A DNA stretch of 64,000 nt from Corylus avellana. Its lineage: Eukaryota > Streptophyta > Magnoliopsida > Fagales > Betulaceae. Location: NCBI RefSeq assembly GCF_901000735.1, contig NC_081545.1, positions 9,588,973-9,652,972 on the forward strand, in the 5' to 3' direction. The notes under the pieces are model-generated. The model saw only the letters and a program-made list of their open reading frames with translations, was not told the origin of the DNA and searched no databases. A program made the translations under genes and the position numbers. This document shows positions 20,753 to 35,700 of the stretch, piece after piece (positions within the stretch are counted from its first letter, which is position 1; each line of letters begins with the position of its first letter).

Positions 20753-23700
20753 GTTAGTTCATTTCTGCATTTCACCTGCAATGTTGTGATATAATACATA
20801 ATTCGTAGAAATGTCTGTTCCTTCAAATTTGAATTATGTTCTTTTGGATGAGACTTATGGTGGTGGATTTAGCCGTGGCTTGATGATTTTGAGGTGAATT
20901 CAGTAATGGGTTTGTGTTTAACATTATATACAGGGTAATGAATGATTTTAGATTCTTAGTGATATTTGTTTAAGACTGTTTTTGGGTTTTTTGTTTTTTT
21001 TTGTGTGTGTGTGTGTGTGTGTGTGTGGAGAATTTCGATGTGATTTGATGATTTCGAATTGAGTTTGTCAATGGGTTTATTATGTTTAGTGTTTATTGAG
21101 TTTGAAGTTATTTTTATAATGGTTTCTGTTTGATAGTACTAGAATGGTCAATCGGATTATTCTTCAATAAAGATAATGGTCAATCAGGTTACCTAATGAT
21201 CAAATTTTTAGTGCTGCTTTTGCTATTTTGCATGTGTATTACAATGAAATTTAGTTGTGATTTGATAGTTTCTGAATGAACTTTATACTGGGTTACTCTT
21301 TAATGACAGTATTGTTTTATAATGGATTATTATTTGATCATATTGACTTGGCAATGTAATAAATGATCTTAGGATATTCAAGATTAATGTTGTAAGCAAC
21401 TGAGAAAGGAGGTGGTATATGTATTTCTGTTTTTAGTTGACTAGTGTTGGGCTTAAATGTTCAATAGAATGTATCGTTGCTCTCATATTTTTGTTGTTTT
21501 TATTATGTTATATTTAATAAACTTCTTGTTAATACTGAATTTTAGTATCAGCTCCCAATAGGTTTGTCTTTGGAATTTTGATCTAGGTTTCGATGAAGAC
21601 AAGTTATATGCAGTTACAAAGAAAAAGAGAGAGAGAGAGAGAGAGAGGAGGTTCATATGAGAATTCAAATTGATTGTGATATGAAAATTAATATTTCTAA
21701 TATATTGTGATAGAAGGAGTGGCGTATGTAATCTGTTTGACATTTTCAGTTCGATTGCTATTTTTTTTTTTTTTTTCATTTTGAAAAAATATTTCTTTCA
21801 TTTTATGAGTGGAAATTTGCATGGTTTTCGAAGTTTATTTTTAATAAGTTTGCAAATATGTAACTAACCCAAAAAAGTTTGTTATTGTATATCTGTTTGT
21901 CTTTTCTTTCATCCTTGTGATGTTTCCGTTGTTTTAACCATTGGAATTTTTTTTTATTTTTTATTTGGAAGACTTATGAATTGTAACAAAAAAAGAAATA
22001 AATAGAAACTATAATCATGTCTAGTCTTGCTTTATGAACTTCTATATAAAATATCTGATATTTTTTTTCTCATTTCTTCATTAATGTTCTTATTCTCAAT
22101 TTTTTTTTTTTTTTTTTCCAAACAATTAATTACTTTTTATGGTTTGATACATTCTGCAGGCTGAAGATGGTATTGGTCTACCTGAGCAAATTCTTGATCA
22201 ATCAAACTTCCAGAATGCTGCAAAGTTATACTTCATATTTACTCGATTTGATATCATCTGGTCCCTCACTTACTTTGCATTGATAGTCCTAAATTTCTTA
22301 GAGGTTAGTACTTTTCTTTCTTTCTTTCTTTTTTTTTTCTTTAATTTTGGTTGCTATTGTTTGCATTTCCATTCTGTGCATTGGTATAAGGCCTTAAGGC
22401 AAAAATAATAAGAATCCTGGATAGTCCTGTCAAGGAATTTCTTTATTCCTCCCTTTTTTTTTTTTTTTTTTTTTTCTGGGTGGGTATGTGTTTATTCTTA
22501 AGTTGCTTAACTGTGTGCAGAAACCTTTGTGGTGTACAAACTATTCTACGTATTCTTGTGACGATAGGGAGTACTTTTATCTTGGGCAGTTGCCCTACTT
22601 AACTGGTGCAGAGACTCTCATCTATGAGGTAAGAGTAGTATGTCAGAAAAATTATATATGACTTGTAGACTATTTATGACATTTGTTACTATTGTATCAA
22701 TAAATTTTATTCCTCTACATTCTATTGGAGCTAGTTGAACATAAGTCGTATATATATATATATGTGCTTTCTGTCTTTGTGTCCTGAAATGCTATGAATA
22801 TATTCACTGCGAGTTTTAGTGCACACACACACACATAAGATTTAGGGTATTATGGATGGCTGGAACTGCAAATAAAATGAAGGAACCATTTCTAGGAGAC
22901 TAGGACAAAGCCACTTCTATTTAGAATTTGTTCTCTCGTCTTGCTATCTTCATATTCCAAGTGGTTAATTTATAAATTTGACATGATTGGAGTTTGTTGT
23001 CCTCTGGAGTATGTGGTTCGGACATAAATTTATCGTCATGGTTGAAATATATTAGATTATATAAACAAACCATGATGGGCATGTGCTAGAAAGTAATTGG
23101 CACATATTAAGTAGGGGCGCATGTTGAATAGAAAATTTCAATATTTATTTTAAAGTAGTATCTCCAAAAAGAAATTACAGATATTTAGATTTATTTTATT
23201 TTTTATTACGGGTTGGAATGAGATTTAGATATTTAATTCACAAGATTTTGAGGAAATGCTGAATGTTTCTCAAGAGTAGGCAATAAATGAGGAAAAGTTT
23301 AGCATCTGTCTAAGCAGCTGTTATTTGGGGAAGAAACTTCAAATATATATATATAAATTTTTTTTTCTGCAATTTGTAGTTTGTACATGCTCCCATAAAT
23401 CAATTGCAAATGAAATTTAAACCTAAAAAGAAAAAAGATTTTTATGATTGGTAGAAAGTTTCTTAGATAGTTTAAACATCTGTCTTAAAGGAACAAAATC
23501 CTCAATTTTTCTCTTTTGTTCAGAACCTCTCGAGTTTGATCCCTGATGGGGAGTGTCTGTTTTGGTTAAAAAAGAAAAGAAAAAAGACAGACTATAATGG
23601 TAGATTGTTTCTTGGAAAGGATATTGAATCATGGGTTAGGGTTGTTAGGTGATCATTTTTAAACACTATGATCGCTTGCTAATGATGTTTTCAAGGTGCC

Positions 23701-26700
23701 TTTATTTGTAGCTTGATTATTATCGGATTTAGTTCTAATTACAGTTCATGGAAAATGAGCCTGGATATTATGCTGGGATGCATGGAATGTGACTTTGTGC
23801 TTAGAGCCCAAGCCTCCTACACCTACAGATGAGTCTTCGGCTATAGAGAAGGCCCACCATGTTATCGGAAAATGACTTGTTAGTAGGTCTTGATTGAGAA
23901 AGATGATTATAGACATATGTTGCATATAGAACGTAAGTTTGAATATAATTTTAGTAGTATAAGTGCTAGTATAAATAGTATTAGTGATAGTATTCACTCA
24001 TGGTTTAAAACAATAGAAAAAAAAAAAAAAAATCAAAATATTAATCAAAATTATGTTGAGTCAATCTTGTGGGGATGACTTGAACTGCAGAGTTTTTTAC
24101 GTTAGACATGTCGCTAGATTTCTAGGGTGAGCTTCTCACCTCTGTCGTTGAGATTTTCATATCTTTGTTCTTTTCCACATGTTTCCTTGGTATGTAGTAT
24201 TAGATAGCCAGTCTTTTGCAAGTTGCATAAGTTTTTACTTTCTTATGCAGGGCATAACTCTCATCTTACTTGTGATACATACTTTCTTTCCAATTTCATA
24301 CGAAGGGTACCATCTCTATTGGAGAAATCCTCTTAATTGGTTAAAGGTACTTCCTTCCATATTTCTTTATCGTATAGTTTTTTTTGACGTTCCAAAAAGT
24401 ATAAAACTGACAAATCATCTATTTTTTATTGTTTTTACTACCAAGAGGCTTTTTGTTTGTTAGATAGTTTTGTCTATGGCTTATGCTAGGGATTTAAATT
24501 ATTGACTCATGGCTGAGAAGTTCACTAAAGAAAGTAAAGCTTTTCATGGGGTTGACCTCTTTACTTGTTCATGTCGTGTTCTTAGATTATCAACCATGCA
24601 CTTGACTTTTCATGCTGCTTTAGCCAATTTTCTCTTTGGTTGTCATTATATTCTTATGTACCTTTAGCTTGAATAGAAATGCGCCTAGCTCTTGGTTGGT
24701 TCATGACCATGTCCATATTATCTTGGCTGACTTAACCTCATCCTTGTATTTCCACTTATTCATCTTCATATTCTTATTTTGGATGCATTTTTTAAATGTG
24801 CATGGTGCTTCTTGAGTGACCATTTTGCACCTTAAGACACTATTGTCGAACTTTTTTGGGTTTCACTTGTATACTTCGCATGCACCAGGGTATGCCCTCT
24901 TTAAATAAGATCTTTACTTATAGAAGAAAAAGGGGAGGGCTCAAAGAGATTATTTATGAAGCCTAAGTTGCTATCGTGGAACATTAGAGGGTTAAATGAG
25001 GGTGGTAAGCGCCTGAGAGTCAGGAATCTTCTAAGGTAGTGGAAGGCGGACATCATTTGCTAGCAGGAAACTAAAATGGAGATTATTTCTAGCAGTATCA
25101 TGAGAAGCTTGTGGGGTTGTCATCATGCCGAGTGGTGTTATGTTGCTTTTAGAGGGCCTCTATGGTATTTTGTTGATGTGGGATAGGAGGGTGGTGAAGA
25201 AGATTGAGGTTTGTATGGGGGAGTTTGTTGTCGCCTGTTCTTTAAGAAATGTCGTGGATGATTTTGCTTGGGCTTTTGTGGTGGAATATGGTCCTAATCT
25301 TGATAATGTCAGAAGGTCCCTTTAGGAGGAATTGGCTGGTCTTATTAGTTGGTGGGATTTGCCTTGGTGCATTGGTGGTGATTTCAATGTCATTCGTTTT
25401 CCGTGCAAAAGATCGGGGGTTGCTCCTCTTAGTCCCGCAATAATAGAGTTCTCGAACTTTATTTCAGAGAAGGGTTTTATGGATCTTCCCCTAGCTGGGG
25501 GGTTGTTTACTTGTCTATTTCATCGTGTTTTTGGATTGGGAAGCCAAGTATCTTGGTATGCTTAAGAAGAGGGTTCCTAGATTGTGCTTCGATCATTTCC
25601 CTATTCTACTAGATTTCAAGGAGGGGGGGGGGAGGGGTGTTGGGGTAAAAGATCTTTCAAGTTTGAGAATATGTGGCGATGGGTTTGTGGATAGGATGAG
25701 GCATTGGTGGTTGTATTATCGTTTTCAAGGTTTTCCTAGCTTCATCTTGGCCCAAAAACTGAAGGCCTTAAAAGGTTGATATTAAAAGGTGGAACAAGCA
25801 GGTGTTTGGTAATGTGGAGTCTCTTAACAAAGCGAGATTCGAAGATCATTACTAAAGTTCTTGCCAATAGAATGAGAAGGATAGTGGAGAAGATTATCTC
25901 AAAGCCTCAGAACACTTTTGTTAAAGGTAGGCAAATTCTGGATTCAGTTCTTCTTGCTAACAAATGCTTGGATAGCCATATCAAGTCTGGTGAACCAGGG
26001 GATCTTTGCAAGCCGGATATGGAGAAAGCCTATGATCACATCAATTGGAAGTTGTTGTATTTGCTGAGAAGGTGCAGTTTTGGGGAGAAATGATGCTCTT
26101 GGATAGTGCATTGCATTTTGTGGTTGCGCTTCTCCGTATTGGTTAATGGCATTCCATCCGGCTTCTTGAGTAGCGCTCGTGGGGTGAGACGGGGCGATCC
26201 TTTGCCTCTTTTTCTGTTTGTTATTGTCATGGAGGCTTTAAGTAGAATGATCATTGCTACTATTGACAATTGTTTTCTCTTAGGCTTCTCTGTGGGGTCT
26301 AGACTTTCCGAGATAATTAATATTTCTCTTTGTTGTTTGCGAATGATTATTTGGTATTCTGTGGGGCCATCTCTGATCACCTTCGCTTCTTAGAAGCGTG
26401 TGTTATTCTATTCGTATGTTTTGAAGCTGTTTCTAGTTTGAAGGTGAATATGGCCAAGTTAGTTTTGGTTCAAGTGGGAAATGTGGATAATGTGGATGAG
26501 CTGGCTGGCATTATAGGTTGCGGGACGTCCTCTTTGCCTTTGAAGTATCTTGGTCTCTCTCTGGGGCTTGCTTTAAGGCTAAGTCTATTTGGGACGGCAT
26601 TGTGGAAAAGATTGAGCGTCGGTTGGCTAGTTGGAAAATGATGTATCTATCCAAGGCTGGTAGGGTTACCCTCATAAAGAGTACTTTTTCCAACTTACCT

Positions 26701-29700
26701 ACATATTTCATGTCTCTCTTTCCCATTCCCGCTTCTATGGAAAATCGTATAGAGAAGCTCCAACAAGATTTTTTATGGGTGGGATAGGTGAAGAATTTAA
26801 ATATCACCTGATTAGTTGGCCCAAGGTTTGCTCTCCTATTTATAAGGGTGGTTTAAGGATTCAGAACTTGAGATTGTTCAATAGAGCCCTTTTAGGGAAG
26901 TGGATGTGGCGTTATGTGCATGAGAGAGAGGCTTGGTGGAAAGTTGTGGTGGAAGCCAAATTCAATTATGATTGGGGCAGATGGTGCTCTATTGATCCCT
27001 TAGGGTCGCATGGGGTGGGGGCTTTGGAAGTATATTAGAAGAGGGTGTAGGCTGTTTTCGAGTCATAGTAGATTTGAACCGGGAGATGGGTCCAAGATCA
27101 GATTTCGGTTTGATGTGTGGTGTGGTGAGTCGAGTCTCAAGGAAGCGTTTTCAGTTTTATATAACATTGCTCGTGTGAAGGATGCGACTGTTGCAGTTAA
27201 CATGGACTGTTCGAGTGGCTCCCTTCAGTAGAATGTACCTTTTTTCGCTTGGCTCACGATTGGGAAGTGGATGCTCTAGCCTCCTTCTATACCTTGTTGT
27301 ATTCCCATAGAGTGAGAAGAGAAGGGGAGGACATGATTTGGTGGGTCCCCCCCGTCTTGCAAAGGGAACGTTGATGTTAGATCCTTTTACAAGATCCTAG
27401 CTTGTAAAGAAAATCTTCATTTCCCTTGGAAGAGTGTTTGGCGGACCAAGGCTCCCTTGAAAGTGGTTTTTTTTTGCTTGGCCGGTGACTCTATGGAAAA
27501 TTCTTACTATGGACAACCTTAGGAAAAGATATCTCATTGTGGTTAATAGGTGCTGCTTGTGTAAATTGAACGAGGAGTCCTTTGATCATCTTCTCCTCCA
27601 TTGTGAGGTCACCAGTGCCTTATGAAATGCCATCTTTAGTCGCTTTGGTTTGTCTTGGGTTATGATCGTGTGATGGATTTGTTTGCCTGCTGGTGGACGG
27701 GGGGTCGCTCTTGGAGTGTTGTCATGTGGAAGATGGTTCATCTTTGCTTGTGTACTAGGGTTGCGCCCCTCTGCTTTTTGATATATACAACATTACTTAT
27801 AAAAAAAAAAAAAAAAAACTTATTTCTTTACTTGATGTTGAACTCATGAAATGCAGTCTGAAAAAGGAGAAGGTTAGCAAGTGGATTTATAGAAAGCGTT
27901 CCGATTAGGAGTTGGTTTAATCAAGGTAAAAGTATTGATCATGTAAGACAGCCTGAATGTGCCTTCAGTATATGAAAAACCTGTATGCAGTTGAGTTTTT
28001 TATGGCTTAGAAAATTGCCTAAAAGAATTGTCTAGGATTCTAGGCTGTGCAGAGATAGAGATGAATAATTTGTTGAAAAGGGAATGTGGTTGTAAGTAAT
28101 GAAATATCCTTCACAGAAAGTAAATGGAGCCTCCTAGAGTGTGTTACCACAGATGTCTGAATTCTTTTTAAAGCACCAGAAGCTACAGCAGCATCAAGAA
28201 TAAAATGATCAACAGGATTCATAAAGATAAGAAACAGTGTATCTTACAAATTATATGATCTTTCAGTTCAGAGTGCAATTCATACGTTGAGACTTTTGTA
28301 TATGAGCCAGAGAAGGAAAAGAAAAATCTGGTATAAAGAAAAAACCAGGCTAACAAATTCTGATTTATCCTCTGAAAGTGTAATGTCATGATAATTTGTT
28401 CCTCTTGTCTGATCGTAACAATTCTTTTGTCGGCTTTTCAGGTGACTTGCCTGTTAATTTTGGTTGCTGATATACTGGTTTATGCTCTATATTTGTCACC
28501 AGTGGCCTTTGATTATCTTCCTCTCAGAATTGCCCCATATATCAGAGTTGTGCTTTTCATGCTGAACTTCAGGTAATGGGTGATAAAACAAAATTTTCTT
28601 TTTCATTTGAACTACCCATGTGTGTGTGTCTAGAATTTAGACTCAAATAATCATAGGCATGCACACTGATTGGGCAGATGTTTATCTTATAAACTTATGC
28701 TTTGAAACGTAATAATTGCAGTTAAAACACTAGATCTACAAAAAAAAAAAAAATATATTTTTTCATGGTGAGAAAAGAAAGAGAGTTGGAGAATAAGAAA
28801 GAGATATTAGAATGAAAATGAGAGTAGGACAGAACAATGCAACTTCCGTGTCTATGATAAATATATAAGAGAAGAGAGGGAAGAGGAGGGGAGACAAAGA
28901 AAGACGAGAAACTTTTTCAAAACTCTTCAGCTTTTATTTATCACTAGGCTGATTCTATAACACCCGAACTATTAATAGGCTTTGGAAAACCCTAGAACAA
29001 GTAGGAACCTTGTAGAACTTTTCCTAACCAATATGTTAATATGCTACAATTCAAATTTCCTTAACCATGAAGGATGTAGCAATTTTTAGTAATATTAAAT
29101 CATCAGTTGTCCCAAATAGAAAATGATAAATTTAATCATTTAATTAATATTCTAAGAGTTTTCTCGCGTGTGGGTTTCAATTAGTGTGGCCTAACACGTG
29201 GAACATTTAATTGAAATGTAAGGTGAATGATAGAGACAATGTTTAAACTTAGGACCTTTGCTCTGATATCATATTAAATTATTGGTTATTCCAAAAGCTT
29301 AAACTAATAGAAAATTATGAATTTAATCATTTAATTAATCTTTTAACAAGTAATATACCTTTTCACATGAGTACTATCAAACAACCTTCCACGGTCTTGT
29401 AGGGAGCCACTTAGTTTGTCAGTAACTCGGTACACTAGCAAAAGTGTCAATTTGAAATAGAAGTGCATCATTAAGAATTCTATGAGCATGCAATTACTTA
29501 AAGGATTTCCCTTCACATGTCTTCCAAAAGTTTGAGTGTTGAGGTAGGGTAATCAAAGAACTTACTTTGTGCTTATGCTCTGCATTTAAAGTGAACCTCA
29601 GATGATTTGATTAGCATTGTATGTTGTCCAAGGAAGTGCTCTGATTCATCAAGTCATACTGTTCACATGTAGTAGTGGTTGCATGGGATAACAAATAAAA

Positions 29701-32700
29701 TTTTTCTTCCAATTAGTTAAGACTTATAATAATTTTAGAGAGTTCAATTGGGATCATACAATTACTATTTATCCTTATAAGTGAGCATTATTTCTTTTGA
29801 AAAGTATAAGTGAGCATTATTGATGTGAGATGATTTCTAAACAAATTGCATTTTTCTTGTGCTAAAATTGGCATTCTTTGTGATTGAAAGGTTGGCATTG
29901 TTGCATGTTAGTTGTGGTCATTACTTTATCTCTCTATGATGGGGTGCAATGGATTATGGAGATGTTAGTGTGTTGGAAAGGGAGTTCTCGTAATGGTGTG
30001 AGTAGTGTGGTTTTGGAGGCCGTTCCACTTTGTAGTATGTAGGAAATTGTTAGAAAAATAGTTGTACATATCACTATGCAAAGCTTACGTAAAATCGCTA
30101 AAAATCCATTTCAAAGATCCTTGTGAGATTAGATTAGATGCTAATAAAAAATTATTAAAGGATGAGGGGGAATTATTTGAAGATCCTGGCAGGTATTGTC
30201 GCCTAGTTGGAAAGTTGAATTGTCTTACTATTACCAGTCTAGATATCTCATATGCAATTACTGTTGTTAGTCAGTTCTTGGAGGCTCCTAGGGCTTCATA
30301 TTGGGAAGCTGTTACTCGTATTATTCGGTATTTGAAGAGAGCCCTTGGTCTTGGATATTGTATAGACCAAACGAACATCTTAGGGTAGAAAAGTTTTACT
30401 GGTACAGATTGAGCAGGTTTTCCCTTAGATAAACAATCTACTACAGGATATTGTACATTCTTAGGCGATTATTTGGTCTTTTAGAAAAGTAAGAAACAAA
30501 AGTAGTTTCATGGTCTAGTGTTGAAGTAGATTACATGGCAATGTCTCATACTGCAAGTGAGTTGACGTGGTTACAACATTTTCTCTAGAAATTTGGATTC
30601 TCACCTCCTACTCCTCTCAGATTGTTTTGAGATAACTAGGCTGCTCTACATATTGCATCTAACCCATTTTTTCATGAAAGGACCAAGCATATTGAGGTTC
30701 ATTGTCATTTTAGTCAAGATAAGATACTCAGAGGAGATATATCTACACAATTCGTGAAGTCTGAAGACCAGTTAGCTAGCATGTTTACAAAATCCTTGTG
30801 TTGAAAGTGGTTAGAGTTTATTTGTTTCAAGCTGGGTTTATATGATATATATGCTCTAGCTTGAGGGGAGTGTTTGAAGAGCTTGTAATGGTTAAAAGAA
30901 TACGTTGGTGACAGGGATTTGTTACAAGGGTGTTTTGGTCATTGTATTGAATTTTACAATATATAAGAAACCAAAGAAAGATTCGAAGTTGGCCTTCTCT
31001 TTCTCTAGTTTCTTCCATGCAAATCCTACAACATGGATTAAAGGAGGTATTCATTGTGATTCTTTCCTACATTTTTTTTTTTTTTTTTTGGAATTTTTGG
31101 TTGTAATTTCCTTAGGGAACTTAGTGTTTTCCCATTTTGTACTTGATCCTTTCTTTTCTAATAAAATTTTTATTGCTTATCAAAAAGAACAATAGGACCT
31201 TTTCATCCCTGGTCTTCAATTGAATTCAGTTCTATTTGAGGAGACCTGGGGCAGTTAAATGAAGGATGAGTTATTATGGTGGAAGGTTATAGAGGACAAA
31301 TAGGAATTATATGCCAAAGATGCATTATATAAAGACCAATTTTGCTTAGAATATCTTTTTTTTTTGATAAGTAATGAATATATAAAAAAGAGCGCAGAGG
31401 GGCGCAACCCATATACACGGGAAGTATAAATAGAGAGCGCCTAGGAGGGGGAGAAATGAAAAAGAAAATCAGAGAAACTAATCACTAAAGAAGCTAGCCA
31501 AGCGGCCGTCCAAGAGTAAAGAGTAAAGAGGAAGAAATGAGTCAATTCCTCTATGGTCCTAGTGGAATTTTCAAAACATCTAGCATTTCTTTCATTCCAA
31601 ATACACCACATAAGACACAGAGGTATCATCTTCCACACAACCGCGCTTCGAGAACGTCCTCCCGACCACCAGCTAGCAAACAAGGCCCTCACCCTCCAAG
31701 GCATGACCCAATGCAACCCAAAACGCTGAAAAATCATGTGCCAAAGAGCACTTGCGAGCTCACAATGGAGAAGCAGGTGATCAACGGACTCTCCGGTCTT
31801 CTTGCACATACAACACCACTCCATAACCACTATGTTCCTCTTACGCAGCGTATCATGAGTCAAAATTTTGCCTAAGGCCACAGTCCATCCGAAAAAAGCC
31901 ACCCGTTGAGGCGCCTTAGTACGCCAGATGCTCTTCCAAGGAAACTCCTCTTGATTAGAAATGGACAAGGCCTTATAGAACGACTTAACCTCGAACTTGC
32001 CCTTCTTAGACGAAGACCAGCAAATACGATCTGCACTGCCTAGGGAGACCTTGCAAGAATACAACCGATCAAAAAAAGGAGAAATCAAATCCATCTCCCA
32101 ATCTTGGACCGATCGAACAAAAATGACATTCCACTCCATGACCCCATTCCTCCCAATAAAATTATCCTTCACCCAAGCTTCTTTGTGTCTGGCGATACTG
32201 TATAAGGACGGAAAAGCTTGCTTCAAAGAATTATCCCCACACCAAATATCATGCCAGAATCTGACTTTCGAACCCTCCCCCACCTCAAAACGAATACCTT
32301 TGGCAAAGAAATTCCACCCTTTACGAATATGCTTCCATAGACCCACACCATGAGAGCCCAAGACCTCCTTCGTGCTCCACCCACCTTCTTGATCTCCATA
32401 CTTAGCTTTGATCAAATTACACCAAAGAGCCCCGTTCTCATTTGCGTATCTCCAAAGCCATTTCCCCAAAAGAGCTTGGTTAAACTGGTACATCTTCCGA
32501 ATGCCAAGACCACCATATCTAAGAGGGCTGCAAACTTGATTCCAACTTACAAGATGCAACTTGGGCTCATCCCCCATACCTCCTCCCCACAAGAAATCTC
32601 TTTGGACTTTCTCGATCCTTTTAGCTACACTAACAGGAATCGGAAACAATGACAAAAAGTAAGTCGGAAGATTAGCCAAAGTGCTCTTGATGAGGGTTAA

Positions 32701-35700
32701 ACGACCTCCTTTAGAAAGATACATTCTCTTCCAACCTGCCATCTGACGCTCCATCTTTTCAATCACTTCATTCCACATAGCCGTATCCTTGAACGATGCC
32801 CCAAGAGGGAGACCCAAATACTTCATAGGCAAATCAGCAACATTACACCCAAGGATGTTAGCTAAGCCCCCAATGTTCTCCACCTCACCAATGGCCACAA
32901 TCTTTGACTTTCCAAGATTCACTCTCAAACCCGAAACAGCTTCAAAACATAAGAGGATGAGACGAACATACCGGATTTGCTCGATAGAATCTTCACAAAA
33001 AATCAAAGTGTCATCCGCAAATAAGGAATGAGAGACCATCAACTCCGACAAGACCCTATTACCCACCGAGAACCCAGTCAAAAGGCCTTGATCAACCGTC
33101 GCATTCACCATCTTACTCAACGCCTCCATAACAAGCACAAACAATAACGGAGAGAGAGGATCACCTTGCCGGATTCCCCTCGAACTGCTAAAGAACCCTT
33201 CCGGAGAGCCATTCACAAGAACAGAGAATCTTACCGTCTTAATACACCACTCTATCCAAGCCCTCCACCTCCCACCAAACCCACATCTATGCAGCAAGTA
33301 CAAAACAAAATCCCAATTTACATGGTCGTAGGCCTTTTCCAAATCCAATTTACAAAGAACACCCGGCACCCCTGATTTCAAGCGACTATCTACACATTCA
33401 TTTGCAATAAGAACGGAATCTAGGATTTGCCGACCCCCAATAAAAGCATTTTGAGAATAGGAAATGACCTTACCCAAGACAGTTCTCAATCTATTGGTAG
33501 CAAGGTGCAAACTGAAGGCTGGCACAACCGTCCATTTATTTGTTGGAATATGCACAAGAAATTATTGATCATATCTTTAAAGTTGAGAGGACAGAACTTT
33601 TGAAATTGCAATTCAGAAAAATGAAATAATTCTGTTGAACTGAAATATCTACAAAATGGAACTTGTTGAACATTTTATATCTGCATCTTCACTTCAAGGT
33701 AGTTTATTTCTTTGGTACTCATGAATAAAGTTTTCAGTTATCAATCCAGGGCAAACAACTATCTTGCTAGGGTGAAATAAATTGGAACTTTTCCCTGTAT
33801 CATCATCATGCCCCATACTTGAACCCTATTATTAGGAAACTTTATTCAGTTTGGGATATACAAACAGTATTAATAGTGTGGGGAAAACATAATCTTCCCA
33901 TTTCCCTAAGGTGTGCCCAACTAAAAGTAGGCTTTGATACATGTTCGGAGGCCTAAATTAAGTCTTGATGTGCCAAGGGCCTGAAGATTGATTAAGTCAC
34001 CTGTAAACCATTCGTGATGATAAAGTTCTGGGGACCAGAACTCGCATAATCATTGTAGATACGTATTACATTGTGATGCACATGCATTCTTACATTGTAC
34101 TTTTTCTGTTAAACAATTTTTGTTAAACTAGTTTGATGTTTTCTCATTCTACTTTGGTCTTAGGGAATTACGAGCGACCATCTTCATCCTAGCTGGAATG
34201 CTTGGCACATACTTAAATGTCTTGGTATGTTTACCATCTTATTATTTTTACCTTTATCTATGCTGTTGCTGAGTTTGCAATCTTTATAGTTTCTAAATAT
34301 CAACAATATCATGATTTGCAGAGAAAGAAATAATCGTACATTCAATGGTATTGAGTTGTATATGGTTGTGCCAAAATCTTTATTTTTGCGACTGACCATA
34401 TGAGTGGTCAATTGCTATTGGCAAGACTTCCCTGTAGTATATTTTTAGAAATCTTAAGCCTTAGCTTGTAAGTATTTAGGAGACTCTTCTTACACCTGCT
34501 TAGTACTTGAGGTTCTCCTCTTTCTTATAAGAAAATGTCTCTTTTTTGGCATGTAACTCTAGGGATGGTACACCTGTCAATTGTACTGAATACCTCTCAA
34601 TGTGAGGGTTTCTCATATTATATAGGAGTTGTCTAGCTAATTACAGGCTGTATCTCAGCGATTACAGCAATTTAGGAGAACAAATAAGGCATATAAAATC
34701 TACCTACTAATTACAAGATACTATAGCTATAATACAAAAATATACCATAACTAGAGAGACTAATTATGGCTAAATATATATATCGTATCTGATTGACATC
34801 CCCCCTCAAATTGATGCTGGTTGATCAAGAAGCATCAATTTGCCCACAAGGAACTGATGACGCTGTCGTGTCATGGCCTTCGTGAATACGTCAGCTATCT
34901 GGAGATCAGTGGAAACATGAGGAAGAGATATAACACGAGTGTCCAAAGCTTCCCGAATAGAATGACAGTCTACCTCAATATGCTTCGTACGTTCATGGTA
35001 AACAGGATTAGCAGCTATTTGAATGGCACTAGTATTATCTGCATGGAGAGGAGTAGAATCAGATTGAGAAAAACCAAGCTCAACCAGAAGCCCACGAAGC
35101 CAGACAATCTCAGAACAAGCAGCAGACATTGCCCGGTATTCGGATTCAGTAGATGATTTAGAAACGCGAGCTTGTTTCTTACTCTTCCAAGAAATCAAAG
35201 AATCACCAAGAAACATACATCAACCCGTGACAGACCGCTGAGTATCAGAACATCCGGCCCAATCCGCATCACTATAAGCAACAAGGCGAAGAGGAGAGCC
35301 AGTTGGAAAGAACAACCCACGGCTAGGTGACCCCCGAAGATAGCGAATGATACGACGAACCGCAGCTAAATAAAGATGGCGTGGAGTTTACATAAATTGG
35401 CTAACCTGCTGGACAACGAAGGAAATATCAGGCCAAGTAATAGTCAAATAGTTCAAGCTGCCTACCAACTATCGGAACATAGTAGGATCAGAAAGAAGAT
35501 CACCCTCCTCATTTCGAAATTTCACATTAACCTCCATAGGAGTATCCACCGAAGAAGAATCCTGAAGACCAGCCAGGCGAATCAAGTCCTGGGTATATTT
35601 GTGTTGATTCAAGAATATACCTAAAGAATCGGTATGCACCTCCAACCCCAAAAAATACGTAAGAGGACCAAAGTCTTTCATATGAAAAGAAGCCTGAAGA

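Noticed and set aside
24890..27836. TCTTTACTT present near both ends of the intron-4 LINE as a target duplication
   Set aside because: The copies do not directly abut the element start and the A tail, and the motif is short and AT-rich.
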